Position numbers and translations under genes: made by a program | DNA from: Trogon surrucura | Taxonomy: Eukaryota; Chordata; Aves; Trogoniformes; Trogonidae | Assembly (NCBI GenBank): GCA_020746105.1 | Contig: CM036618.1 | Span: forward strand, 121,321,280-121,385,279 | Reading direction: 5' to 3' | DNA length: 64,000 nt | Shown: in pieces, positions 37,532-50,770 of the stretch | Numbering within the stretch: the first letter of the stretch is position 1 | Layout: each line of letters begins with the position of its first letter | Notes under the pieces: generated by a model | Seen by the model: the letters and a program-made list of their open reading frames with translations, nothing else | Told to the model about the DNA's origin: nothing | Database searches by the model: none

Positions 37532-39589
37532 CTGTTTAAATTAGTCAGATTCTCAGTTCTTAAGGGTGTTCCAGGTCTTTCTACTCTAAGAAAGACAGTG
37601 GGATGAGCAGATAAAGTTCTTGGTTAAGGCCGGAAAGGTATCCAACTGGTCTGTCAGGATTTTCCAGGATGAGAAGAGGAACTATCTTTTGCAATATCTT
37701 AGAAACTTAAAACTGTTCCTTTCATACACCTTCAGCTCCAGTAAACTAGAATGTGAAATACATAGCAGGAGGCGTGCTCTTAAAATCTCTGAAAAATACT
37801 GCTCATTGCTGGCTATTGTACGAACACAGCTCCTGTGAGTCAACAAGACTGCTGCAGCTATCAAGAAGTGGGTGGATCCAGAGGCGGAGACACTTAAAGA
37901 CATATTACCTCTTAAGTATCTGCCAGTGAGGAACATTGCTTTTTTTTCATTCTCATTACACTCAACCTAGAGCTACATTACTCCATTTTGAGTAATAAAA
38001 TGTTTTAAAAATTTAACCAGAGTAATCTTTTAAAACGACACGGTTCATCTTGCTACGAGTACATGTGCCGAAAAAAGGAAGTATTTGCTGACTAGAACAG
38101 AACTATTTAAAAAAAAAATAAATCTCCTCTTAAATAGATAGCAAAATTAACCCTGCAAGGAAATGGAAAGCATTGTAGTTTTAAAATGCTATCTAGAGCT
38201 AGAAACAATATATTTGGAACTCTCCTACAGATGTGTGCACAGGTATTTACTAGAGTAAACTGTCCCTTTAAACTCAGTTTGGTGAGTGATAGGATAAATG
38301 GCATGCTATTATAACTAACGAGAAATGGCCTTTATAAAGTTGATTAATTTAGTTTTAAAACAAGTCAGGCTTTAATCACGTGTGAAAATACTAAGCAGGA
38401 CTAACATACATCCTTTCTTTAAAGACAAGAGTTTATTGACTGTAGAAACACATCTTTGCTGAAACAAATTCTCACGCTTCAGATTTTAGTGGCAAAACAT
38501 AAAAGTATAAGCAGCATGTGATAAAACCTCTTCTTTAATCTGGAGACAGATTAAAGGAAAGCTGTAACATAATACCTATTTTGTAAAACAGTAAGGATGA
38601 AAGGCTGCGAGAATAAAAATACTTGAAGTTTTTTAATTAGAAAAAATTACTATATCATCCTGGCAGTGCAATGTAAGTGATATAAAGAAAAAGCAGCCTA
38701 AACTTGAGTATGTGGAATGCAGGAAATTAAATGTTAAATAAACCACTGTGAAAAGATACAGGGAAACGCATTGCATTGGTTTTGAAAACTTGTCTTAGAC
38801 GTGTATTGAATTGCTAAAAAGGTTTCTCTTCAATGTGTTGGAAAGTTTTTGGTTCCTACCTGAGAGAAACCTGAACTGAACTGCATTTAAAAGAAATATC
38901 TGTGCATCTCTCCTCCCTCATTTCATACCACCCAGTGGTCTGCAGAGACTTCCATTAAGATCTGCAGAAAACCTCCATGGTACACTGCAGAGTAGGAAAA
39001 CTGAAAAAAAATCAGTCCATCTCTAACTCAGTTTGATATTTATATCCTTGGGAAGAAGCCCTTTTATTTATGCATTCCAATTAATAGGGCAGCAGTAATC
39101 TTGGTCAAGAAAATATCTCTTTAACTGACTAAAATGACATAGAAACAGTAAAACACCAAAATGTTTTGCTTCACAACTTCACTAGATTCACCATCAGAAC
39201 TCAGATTTCCTCGATGTTCTTCCTTTGGTGGTTTTTTTTCTAGGTAGGAATGCCTGATTCCTGTATGACTCAGTCTTTTTTAGGCTTTGATAAGGAATCT
39301 GTAAGGATAACTCAGTTACATATTATTTGCGAATATGCAGCGATAAGATAAATTGTTGGTCACAAGTGGCTAGGAGTTCATATTTGCAGGGAAAGACTGA
39401 GATGAGGAAAACCCAGAAGAAGATGGACAGAAAGGTCAGTAATACTTCCCTGAATATCTGTCATGGATGGTACCATGATAAACAGAACCAGATAATGTAG
39501 AGCATCCCCTCCCATCAAGAAGCACTCTTCATTTGGGAATTATTTCCTTGATCGTCACAGCAAATCAAGCATTTGCAAAGCATGCAACC

Positions 39590-39633
39590 TTATCAAAGGT
39601 CTTTTCCAACCTGAACAATTCCATGATTCTATG
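39590..39633 (+). mobile_element. CR1 LINE 3' terminus, short
   Basis: AAAGGTCTTTTCCAACCTGA followed by ACAATTCCATGATTCTATG matches the last 45 bases of a CR1 element in plus orientation, with an imperfect 8-mer tail. Confidence 0.75.
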
Positions 39634-42600
39634 CCATCTGCTCAATCAGTTACTGATCATCTTGATACTGTCACGATAAAAGACAAGAAAACTCACCAGA
39701 GTAGGGTTCTTGCCCTTAACAGCTCCCAGTGTCTCAGCTTGCACCTCTGCCAGGTGGGCTTCCCAACAGACTTATCACTGTCCAGGACAAAAAGTGATAT
39801 AATTAACATCATCAGTTTTTTTTTTTTCTTCCAATTAGTTTTATGGGAGGAGTGGAATCTCTGATAAGATAGCAGTTCAGATGATGTAAACTCCGCCTCT
39901 AGTCCCAGCCTGTAAGACAACACTTGTTATCTATTCCAAGGCCCATGAAATACCAAAGCCTTTACACGAATGAAATAGTGATTAAAATGTGCTATATTAA
40001 TTTTAGTTTTCAATGTCTCTTACATTTAAGATCACAAACAAGTAGCATTTTTTAAAAAAAAAAAAAGACTACATTTACATATGAATTTAAATGAACAATT
40101 TTTAAACCTCAGAGAACAGTTGTCCTTTCAAATTTCTTTTAACCATGCTCTAAAAGCCAGAGCTTACAAAACAAATAACACTTGGGGCTGAGTAAAATCT
40201 CTTCTCTAATTCCATTCAGAGCAAATGATTTATAGAAGGGATGAATTTGGCCGAATACACACAGAAGATTTGTAAACAGGATATTTTATTTCTCCTGCAG
40301 AAAACAAAAAATATTGAATTCCATCCTTCAGAACGCCATCTTACTCAAAGCCATCTGTTGCTCAGCCTTTTATATCCATATCTATCATGCTACTGGTCAG
40401 CTGCATCTTAATCTGTTACTCAAAAATATGAGAGGCTATGCTAGACACTGGCAGAAGAGCCCAATAATTGTGTATTTTGCAACACCAAAGCCACCAGTAG
40501 CAATACCCTGTCTCTTTTTACCATTCTGGAAAATAGGAGGAAAAAAAAATTTACTCTGTTGACTTCACAAAAACTGGGTGTATTTAACTGCAGCGACCAC
40601 AGTCCTACTAAGATTATATGTGCAAAAATCATGGTTCTAATGACATTTAAATTAGCTGCAGAGCATGCCCCACTACTGTACTACACAATTAAAGTGCCTT
40701 CCTGCTCTCCTGATCACTTCTCTTACAACAGAAGCCCACCTCATCAATTCTGACAATTTATTCTGATTAGGACCCCAGTATGTTTGTTATCTGTGGAAAC
40801 ATGGATATTGGAGACAATTTCTGCCTTGGATATGTAACCAACTTATTATATAGCAACACCAGTAAGTCTGAAACAAATTAACAAATGGGGAGATACCTAT
40901 AACGATAAGAACAGAGCAACATAAGCAAGTATCAGGTATCAGCTGGCCAGTCATCCCTCTGAGTGTCTTTCCAGAGTCGTCTGGACTTCACCAGCACTGG
41001 CTGTAAGGCTCAGCTTCTGAATGTTCACACAGAAGAACCTCTAATCCACACCTGCTGCTTTAAACCCTATCTAGCCAATACATAACGTGGGAATGAGCAG
41101 CGATATCGCCCTACACCTGCGTGTAAAACTGCACCCCAGTGCTGACGGGTCCCATCAAGGGCCCTTGCACAACTGCCCCTTGAAGGATATATAGAATGCT
41201 TTGAAATTGGCCAAGAAATAATCCTCCAGCATCTCAGAACCAAAACCCACGGCACAGGCAGGTGCACGCAACCAGCATTGCGACAGAGGAGGCGGTACAC
41301 GAGGCAAGGCTCCTCCAACTCTGGCAGGTCCGTGCATCACCCGCAGAGCCCTGGGGCTGGCACGGCTGCCATCAGATAACAGCAGCTGGGAAGATCAACC
41401 ATAGGGAAAGTCTGCACATTTTATAGCTTTACTGCATTGTATGAAATCTTAGAAGAGAAGGTCCTGCCAACAAGGTAGCCTGGCATCACTTACAAAATAA
41501 ATGTTCTTGAATTCACTGCAAAATGCTCACACTCTGGCAGGAAAAGCACAGCCAGAGGTGTGGGCACAAGGTCGGAAAGTGGTGTCCAGCTGTGGAAGCT
41601 GAGCTAGCCCAAGGAACCAAGAGCCCAGGGAACAGGCACAGACTTGGAGGGCGCAGTGTGACATGCTTACAGTTGCTGCACCGCAGCTTGCTCTTGGACC
41701 CAATTGTTGAACAGACAGATTAGACTTACATAGTCATTTGATTGCTCATGAAAATCTCTCCAGGTGAAGCAAGAATACCAGTTTAGCAATTTTAGCCTGG
41801 CAGTACATTCAAATGACTACTGTGTGCTAGGAAGCAACTTTTTTTTTTTACCTACTTAACTTAAACTTCTTTAACTTTTGCTCTACAAGTGCATATTAAG
41901 TCTTGATGTTTTCCTCAACATTACTCCTGTTCTCCTCCTCCACATTTCAGGCTGCAACTAAATCTTAAAAGCAATGACGGCCTCCTTAAGGGCTAGTGGA
42001 TGAAGAAGTGTTGCTTCATAGCTTGAAAAGTGACTTGAGGCTTCCGAACTGCATTGGTTTTCCCTAAAGAAAGGCAGCCTATTGTGCAAGCTAGCAGTCT
42101 TTAAATATGTATTCACAAATTTGAGGGGTCTAAAAAAGATTGAAATTTTCATTTGGTACATCATGAAGCTACATCACTCCATGCAACTGCCTTGCATTGA
42201 AAAAAAACTTCAACTGATTTTTTTTTCTTTTTCACAAATTGGCCTTGAAAATGTGTTGTTATTTAGTATAGCAACAGCCCAGATGGATTAGTTGATTTTT
42301 AATCACCAAGGTGGGATGTTACTGACCTACTTTCAGGCTCATAGCTCAAGGAATGGCACAACAGCATGATTCCGTGGGAAGTCACATGCACACAGATGCA
42401 CAAAAAGAGCACATCTACAAAGAAAGTACGAAATGCCACATTTTTTTTTTTTCAAGCAGATGGCATTTTATGTCCCGCCCTCCACATCTGAACTCCTGTT
42501 TCTGCAAGGCAAAAAAAAAAGTCTATAAGCACCCCAAAATCTAGGCTGTCCAGAACAGGTGTCACCTTTGAAACCTGACACGCTCATTCATCATCACCAG

Positions 42601-44379
42601 TTCTTTCTTTGATGAAAGCTCCTGGGAAATAGCATGAAGCAGGCAGAGACTTGATCTTTTACATTTTCTATTTGAATTTCATCTTTATTCCTTCATCGTT
42701 GCAATTTATTGTTTCCTTCCTTTCAGCAGATAGTTGTGGATAGGCTCTCAGGAACATGCAAAGAGCTTTTGGCCTTCGTTCATCCTGCCTGCCTACAAAA
42801 TCCTAAGTGGGCTCAGAAAAAAAAACCCCACAAACACACACAGAGTAGCCACAGAAAATTCGTTTTGGATGGCACTACTGAAGAATGCTTGCATGGATCT
42901 GAGGAAGGAAAGAGATTTCCAGTTACGATCACAGCAGCAAAGCAGTGATATATAGGAGTATTTATTCAGAATAAAAGGTTTACTCCAATGTGAGTAAAGT
43001 CGCTAAACAGAGTGTGAAATCGAGAGTACACAGGCGTAAATCAATACGCCCATTGAAAAAACATGGAGAACTCGGCACCCTGTATGAACCCTTGTTAGAC
43101 CACCCAGGCTGGAAGTTCTGTACACTTTCAAGAACTTTCCTTCAGGCTTGTAACTCCTATGAAGACAGGGATGAATTAAGTTTAACAACTTGATTACATT
43201 ACCCATGTTCATGAAGGGATCAGAAAACGTTTTAAAAACAAATGACCCTTCTTATCTCGGAAACCATTGGCTTAAGAGACTGAAGTGCCAGGGAAAGAAA
43301 ACTGCAACTGAGAGAGGGATGAAGTGTCAGAAATTTAAATGAAGATACATTTCAAGTAATTGCTTGTTTTGAGGAGAAAGGAGAGGAAGTTTCTCACACC
43401 TACATGAAAGCACATGTTTTCAAAGGGAAGCTCAAACATTGCTGAGCAGAACAGACGCTCTGTTATGCTGCTTGCACACCCCTGGTGCAGAACATACTCT
43501 GACTGGCTTCCCACCAGTTCTATGTCTTCTGTTTCAAATTCGTTGTAGGCTCTTCACAACAACGCTCTCACTTTACATATCAAAGGTAGCGGAGCCCCAA
43601 TCACACCTCCAAGGGCTTATATAAAACTGGAAGTAAATTATCTTTTCTTGAAAAGCAGAATAAACTAAACTAAGAGCAGAGAATTTTGCTGTTTGATATC
43701 AGCACAACCAGGACTAGTTGTGTGCACCAGTGACGTCAATTCAAAGCAGACAACATGGCATGAGTGGCCAGACTATCGCTGATAACCCAAGTATCCTCAA
43801 TCACAGCAGACATATCTAAAAAATCTAAACTAAACACAGTATGCATAACATTTCTCATTTTAATGCTGCATTCTATTAAACCCTCCCTTGATGCACTTAG
43901 CGTTAACATTACAGTGCTATAGGGAGATGTACTGAAATCTTAACACGCATTTTTCTGAGCAAAAACAGTGGCTAAAAGAAGATGCATGAACTAAGTGCAG
44001 CTGTTTTACTAAATGGAGTTACGCAGGACACTACCATATGTATGAATGTCAGATCATCTGATTGTTGGCTAGCAAGGTCTCTGTTTAGGTGTCTTGTTTC
44101 TGTCCTTTTTGCTTTCACCACTCTAATATGCAGCTGTTCAAAAGTCAAATACAACATATTTCTTGCTACCCACAGATGTCATTGCCTCCTCAATTAGGGT
44201 TGAAGTCTCATCCTACTCTTGCGCCATAACAATATATTATTTAAGTGAATATATGTCAGTGAATAAGTTACAGGTTGTGGCAGACATCTTCAACCTCTAA
44301 CAATTTTTCAGTCCTAACTTTTGTCAACAGTGTGTCAGCAACTAGCCTGAGTTTTGGCGGACTTTTGAAAAACACTTGA

Positions 44380-44410
44380 GACAGCCTAGGCCATTCTATG
44401 ATTCTATGAT
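44380..44410 (+). mobile_element. CR1 LINE terminal 8-mer repeat, minimal remnant
   Basis: CCTAGGCCATTCTATGATTC continuing to TATGAT carries two perfect ATTCTATG units, the hallmark 3' end of avian CR1. Too little of the body remains to name a subfamily. Confidence 0.6.
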
Positions 44411-47400
44411 TATTAAAACCATAGATCAATTATTATAGCCTAGTAAAAGAGGACAGGCTGGCATATTATAAACAGACTTAAGCTTCACGTATCAGCCTGC
44501 ACACATCACTTTGGCTATCATTCTTGAGCTCTATAAGGAAACCACACATTTCAAATCTTCATTTTATATTACAGAGCCATTAATGATGAAATCTACTATT
44601 CAGGCTGGAGTTTGGATAAAAAGGAAAAAAATATTTTCTGGTTTTTTCCCTGTTTGTAATTAGAAGTACATATGTTAAATATCCTGAGTCTGCATTAGCT
44701 CTGTGATTTAAATAAAGGAGGTTGTACATTTTGAGTAGAAAAAAATAATAATACTAGGCTTCCAGGTAGCCAAGTTTTCACTAGTTAATCAGATGCATTA
44801 TTGTTACGAAGGAAAAACATCATGGTTCACCCGGGATGACTCAGTTACCATGGTTAGTAGTTTGGGGTGTCTTCTTTGCATGTGATGCTCATAGATATTT
44901 TTTGAGGTCAATTAATATTGTGGGGCTGTGCTTTTCTGGACTATTTAGATCTATTAAAATTCAGGGTAAAGTTCTCCAGTCTTTTGCTGTCACTATCATT
45001 ATTTCTGCAGTCTCCTTTGGGTTTTCCCATGTCTACAAACTGAAAAAAATATAATATTCTTTGTATGGCCTAAAAAGCTTGCATATAACCCCTGATTTTG
45101 GATATTTCTCTTGAGAAATGAGGTTTCCAAATTCTTTCTTTCCCTTTTGTTTCTTTTACCATAAAACTTAAATCCTCAAACCACATATGCTCTGTATTAA
45201 CAGTTTACCATTATCATAACCTGACCTACTGGAAATTCAGTCATGGTTGTGCTTTCCTCTGAAAATACCTACTCAGCTTTACCTTCTTTGGTCATTATGT
45301 AGATAAAAAATTTATTTTACCCTTGTTTTCATGATTTACTTGATAAAGTCAATATCGGGTATTGAAAGGCCATAAAATAACTTTAAATAATACTGGTTTG
45401 AGACCATGTCCTTTCCAAAAGTTTTGGATGCATTTGAGTCATATTTTCAGTGCAAAGTCTTCTGTTATTATTGAAAGCTGGGAATCTCTCCTGACAGAAA
45501 GTTCTAACAGCCCTAAATCACTACAGTTTTAATACAGAACTGTGCAATATTCTCAAAGTGTTACTGCAGAGTTTGCAGGGGAGGGAAAATTCCTGACTTT
45601 TTCATTTCAAAGAACTCTGCCGACTCTTGAGTAGAAAGAGAAGCTGGTACAAATATCTTTTCTAAAATCTTTTTGGATGGACATTCAGAACTCATGCCAG
45701 GTAATACAAGGAACCGTGGAACAAATTACTCTGCTTCTAGGGAAAAAGTATCAGAAATTATCTTGGGTTTGAATCCCCAAATTTCCATATTTGTGGAACT
45801 ATTCACACTCTTAGTACAAGAATTGCAAGCTTACCTTTGTCCACTCACTGTTCAAAATAGTCTGCTGCCAGATACTCTTGACTGCTCTAGCAATGTTGAG
45901 GTTAAAACAGGTAAAGTATTTCTCCATATCTCACCTTCTGGTCTGGATAAAAGGTTAATTTTATTCACTTTTTATTTATCAAGCAAAAAATTTTACTAAT
46001 TTTTAATTATTTTTAAGTACACCATTGTGAATACTCCTACTGCTTCCAAATTGTAAGCATGCCCCTGAGAAAAACAATGGGTTCGCCAAGGCACAGAAGA
46101 AACTTCGTAAAGACTTGTGTCAAATGTACCAAAACCTTGCATCTGGTGTTGTATAACAACCTATACCACAGGCCCAAGCAGAAAAAGCCCAACAAGTTTC
46201 ATTTTTTTGTGGAACAAAATCTGTTTTTCTTTAGTTACAAATCCCACATCTCTTTGTTCTTTCATGAGGTACGATAAGAAAAAAGGAAAATGGTTGCAAG
46301 CCGTAAGTATATAAATATACCGCTCCCCTAGTTTCTTAAGCAATATTGTTCTCTGAGTGTATCCAGATGTCAATCAGCTCTGAATATTCATAACCCTAGG
46401 AATTTGTTGTGATTTTTGATACATAGTACACATATCTGGTTAGGAATCTCTACTCAATCCCAGGACATTTGTAGTACCTGACACTTTAATCTCCTTGGAA
46501 GGATTAAGAATTTAAAAATTGCACAGCTGATACGGTTCTGTCCCTATCTTATGATACAAAAATGAAAAGTTTTTGACTGGAATGTCATGGCCAGACAAAA
46601 CCAACAGTAATATAGAAAATCAGTCCTAGACAAAAAGAGTAACAGTAGAGTAACTAGGAGCCTGCTGCAAAAATACAGCAGCGAGCACAAGTAAGCCTAG
46701 TACACCTTTTTGCTCTAGCTTCTTCCAGTTGCAAGTATCATGCCATTGCTACATTCTCACCCAGTATTTGTAAAGTTGAATCTGCAATTCTTACTCCTGA
46801 AGTGAAAAACTTCTTCATGTAGCTAGATCCAGAAAGTCAACGGAACTACTCACCCAAGCTAAAGGTTGAAAGAACTTGACAAGCATCAGAAAGAAGTAAA
46901 CCCTCTTTCTTGGGACACTTTTCTACTGACCTCTTTCACCAGCGATGTGATCCACAGGCGTGTCACTTCTACAACTGTCTAAGGCAGATTTCAGTCGAGT
47001 TTTCTGGAGACCCCCTGCCAGTCAGGTTAATTTGTTTGCTGGGTTCCATAATTTGGAACGAGCCAGTGTGGTACTGTCATTGTTTCTAGATGCTGACGTG
47101 ATGAATGGAGCAGGGACAGCTCTGTGCCATCTGTTCCTTCTCTGTGTCATTACCACATCAATTCAGACAAGTCATTCTTAGGTACAAACACCTGGAACAT
47201 TAAGACAATTGATATGTGGCTGGAAAGACAAATGTCCCTTGTATTACTAAAAAAACTGAACCAAAAGACATAGCTTTAACCTATGGTCAATGATGAAATT
47301 TCAGTCTCTGAACAGGAAATTAAGAAGTGATTTCACACAAAGCTTAAAAGTTATTGCTCATCATTCTTGTCATATAATTGTTTGGTGCCTCTGGAAGCAT

Positions 47401-50257
47401 GAGATTTATACAGGCCCAGATAAGAACTGGTAATGCTACTCAGTTTCTAAAACAAAACAGGACAAACACTAGCATTGCAAAATATCCCAAATCCATTTTT
47501 AATTTAACAAGTGGCTCCATTTTGCAATCCTTACTCACTCAATGAAACACTTCATGTGATTAGACCCAGTGAGGTCAATAGCCCTACACATCCAAGTAGC
47601 AGTTACGCTTCAGCACCTTTTTATTAGTCTTACTAAACTTAGTGACATGATACAGTAGATTATTTGCCCTCCCCATTGCCGGTGAACAAATAATTTCAAG
47701 ATGTGACACAGAATTAGATCGTTGTGTTAAATGACACTCTATACTTGGGCAATCTACAGTCTCATTTCCTGTTGTCATTGCCTATAGTTTTTGTTTTTCA
47801 TCATTTCAGTTCTGTCCATTCTATCTCTTTGGGAAATACAGTTTGAGAAAGAAAAAAAAAAATTAAAAAAACCTCTCTGTGTTTATTACCAGTTATTATG
47901 GTAAAGAGCTGGTAGCTAGGCTGCCTTATAAAGGCTAAAACTCTTTCATCTAGTTGCTTCATGATACTTTATGGTTAACATTGGTTATTTTTACTTACAC
48001 TGCTGAGCACATGAAAGAAACCAAACTGTTGTTCACTTTATCTACTTACTGTGAATTTTCAAAAGTTTTTCCAGATCCTTTTTTTTCCTATTTTTACTTG
48101 CGCAGAATTTCTTTTGACTTTTGAGAGTTGTTCTTCAACTTCCACTTTGCAGACTTGGTAGTAATTCTTTCTCAACTTCACGACTTGCTAAAGTCAACAG
48201 AGCTCTGAAGAAGTACCAAGGGTAAGATGGGGGCATGAAAGAGTGTGTGCGAATTTAAAAATTCATCCTAGAAACTGGCCCCAAACACAGGAAGAGGAAC
48301 ATTACAAAATTATCCCAAGAATTTTAAAAATCCACAAAGTTACGGGACAGATGTTTTCTGAAGTTGGTTTAAGCCTCATATTTAATTGCACTATATAATT
48401 TTACCAACAAAATAGAATGTTGTTCTTCCTTACTTGGGGCTTTTTGCATTTAAGATTTTGTGTACAAGTCTGAAACGCTCTGCATTTCCTACAGAAGCTT
48501 TAGGAACACACTCTAGTATTCCAAAACCACTGCCATGTTTCAGGAGTTAGGCCTCCAAGAGTTCAGCTCAAAGCTGGTACATATACCAGAGAATAAAATA
48601 ATCTGAAGGTTTCCCAGGGCAGAAGGTTCTATTTCACTATGTTAGTTTCAGTCATGAGATTTTCATTAAACATACTCATATTCTTACACAAAACTAGTTT
48701 GTGAATGGAGTCTTTTAACCATCATGCCAAGACACTAGAAAACTAAAGCTTCTTTCCTACGGTGTCCATTCATTTTTATATTACATATAATCTTTAATTT
48801 TAATAGTATGCAAGGTAAATTGGACAAACCTCAATAAAGAGCTGGAATCAAGGGTTGCTTTTCTCCAGTCTCGGTAGTTCTCTTTTGAAACAAATCCCTA
48901 CGTCAAACAAAGCAGCACAGTTTGTATCACTGCAGAAGGCTAGACAAGCCCAGCCTTAGCGAATTTTTAGGCAAGCATCGTTCCACTCTCCAGCTACTTG
49001 TGTTCATCCTTTAGCCGGGGAGCGACCACTCCAGCTGTATTTGGCAGCCTCTGCTTGCAGTGGATTTCAAGGCAACCTTTCCTATGCATGAGACTGTCAC
49101 CCAGGCCAGAGCTCTTGTGCTGCTTTTTCAATGCCACTAAAATTTCAAGCTACGAAATGATCAGGTACCACTTGCTCCGAGACTACTGCACATCGTTCAG
49201 TTCCAGCACTTTCACTGCAGCTAACAGACATCTAAACTAGGCTTTTACCTTGAGTAGTTCTTTTCCTCACCTGCTCTTCACTAGGCTGGCAAACAGCAGC
49301 TGGTGTCACAGACTTACTGCAGCATTAATGCAGTTTCTTCGCAGGAAGTTTCCTTCTCCTCCTTTTTCTTTGCTGGAGGAAAGCATGCTAAAAATAGAAC
49401 AGAGGTGACTCAAGACTTCTGACTGGGACAGGCAAAAACTGAATAATCAGTGGGGAAAAAAAGAACTGGGAGTGGGGGAAATTAATAGACTCCATTTTCT
49501 TTGCACAGGGGTGTATAGAGGAAAGGAGTGGAACAGGGATTGAGAGCTGTCGGGAGAAATTTCAGAGATTAAGGTTAACTATCACAGTTCTGTGAAAGAA
49601 ATACAAGAAAAGAGGCCTTACTCCTTTCCGTTCCACTGCAACTGCCATGCTTCAAACTCCAACCTTTCCCTCGTTAGCTCTAGCAGCCAATTTAGCTCCT
49701 CAGATTTCTAGTCCTGGTAATGGAGTCAGCTAAGCCATGGCTATTTTACTGCCCTAGCTGCCAGCTGCCCGCCTCTTCTGCGTGACACTTAAGGCAGTCA
49801 TTAAACAGAGCTGGCAGAAGCACTTGTTTTTGGAGGCCAGTTTCTGCAACTCTATGAACCAAGTGACTTAGGTCAACAGCATTAGTAGACTATGAGCTAC
49901 TTCTCATCTCAGAATTTCAGAATTCCGATACTGTTTATAAGCCCTTTAAAACAGCATGAAGACTACATCTTTATCATTAGATTTCTGAGCCCAGGAGACA
50001 CCACTAATCTTGCATTATTAGATTAGCACAATTTTACTTAGTTTGGTGCTCTCCTAGTCCATAGCCTGTTACTGGGTTAGTGATCTAGGTTTGACTAATG
50101 GATCTCCTAAGAAAATTCTCTGATTTACCCAGAATTCCTCAATAAAGGAAAATCAAATACTTCAGGATTACCCAGATCCAGATTTTGATGTTTAAGACAA
50201 AGACACAAACGCACTAAATCAGTAGTTCCATGCAAAAACAAAATATAGAGGAGAAAA

Positions 50258-50770
50258 ATCTGGAATATTGTGTCCAGTTCTGGGCCCCTCAGTTCAAGAA
50301 GGACAGGGAGCTGCTTGAGAGAGTCCAGCGTAGAGCCACAAAGATGGTGAAGGGAGTGGAGCATCTCCCTTATGACGAAAGGCTGAAGGAGCTGGATCTC
50401 TTTAGCTTGGAGAAGAGGAGGCTGAGGGGTGACCTCATCAATGTTTATAAATATGTCAAGGGGGAATGTCAGGAGGATGGAGCCAGGCTCTTTTCAGCGG
50501 TGTCCACTGACAAGACAAGGGGCAATGGGTGGAAGCTGGAACACAGGAGGTTCCAGAAAAATATGAGGAAAAACTTTTTTACTGTGAGGGTGACCAAACA
50601 CTGGAACAGGCTGCCCAGGGAGGTTGTGGAGTCTCCTTCTCTTGAGACATTCAAAACCCGCCTGGACGCCTTCCTGTGCGCTCTATTGTAGGTGATCCTG
50701 CTCTGGCAGGGGGGTTGGACTAGATGATCTTTAAGGTCCCTTCCAACCTTTAACATTCTGTGATTCTGTG
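50258..50770 (+). mobile_element. CR1 LINE 3' part with open ORF2 C-terminus and intact tail
   Basis: A 5'-truncated CR1. The frame from about 50263 to the stop at 50689-50691 is open. It reads as the C-terminal region of CR1 ORF2: [20 protein letters not shown] near its start, then [38 protein letters not shown] and [19 protein letters not shown]. The 3' untranslated part has GGGGGTTGGACTAGATGATC and ends with two perfect ATTCTGTG units (50755-50762 and 50763-50770). The open frame and perfect tail suggest a younger insertion than the other CR1 pieces here. The endonuclease and most of the reverse transcriptase are absent, so it cannot move by itself. Confidence 0.93.

Larger units (their letters stand above)
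37532..50254. other. Upstream of SPTLC3: 12.7 kb without a supportable gene
   Basis: AT-rich, no CpG island. It probably holds the SPTLC3 promoter and any 5' untranslated sequence, but no signal is decisive. On the minus strand a TTTATAAAGG box occurs at about 38329-38338, some 800 bp upstream of the ATG; this is weak evidence. Homopolymer runs lie near 39817-39828, 41840-41850 and 42441-42452. A stretch at about 44560-46300 looks T-rich on the plus strand. Open frames up to 108 residues show no domain. Confidence 0.45.

Noticed and set aside
38329-38338. TTTATAAAGG as a TATA box for SPTLC3
   Set aside because: A single AT-rich match in AT-rich DNA some 800 bp from the ATG, with no other core promoter element; noted but not called.
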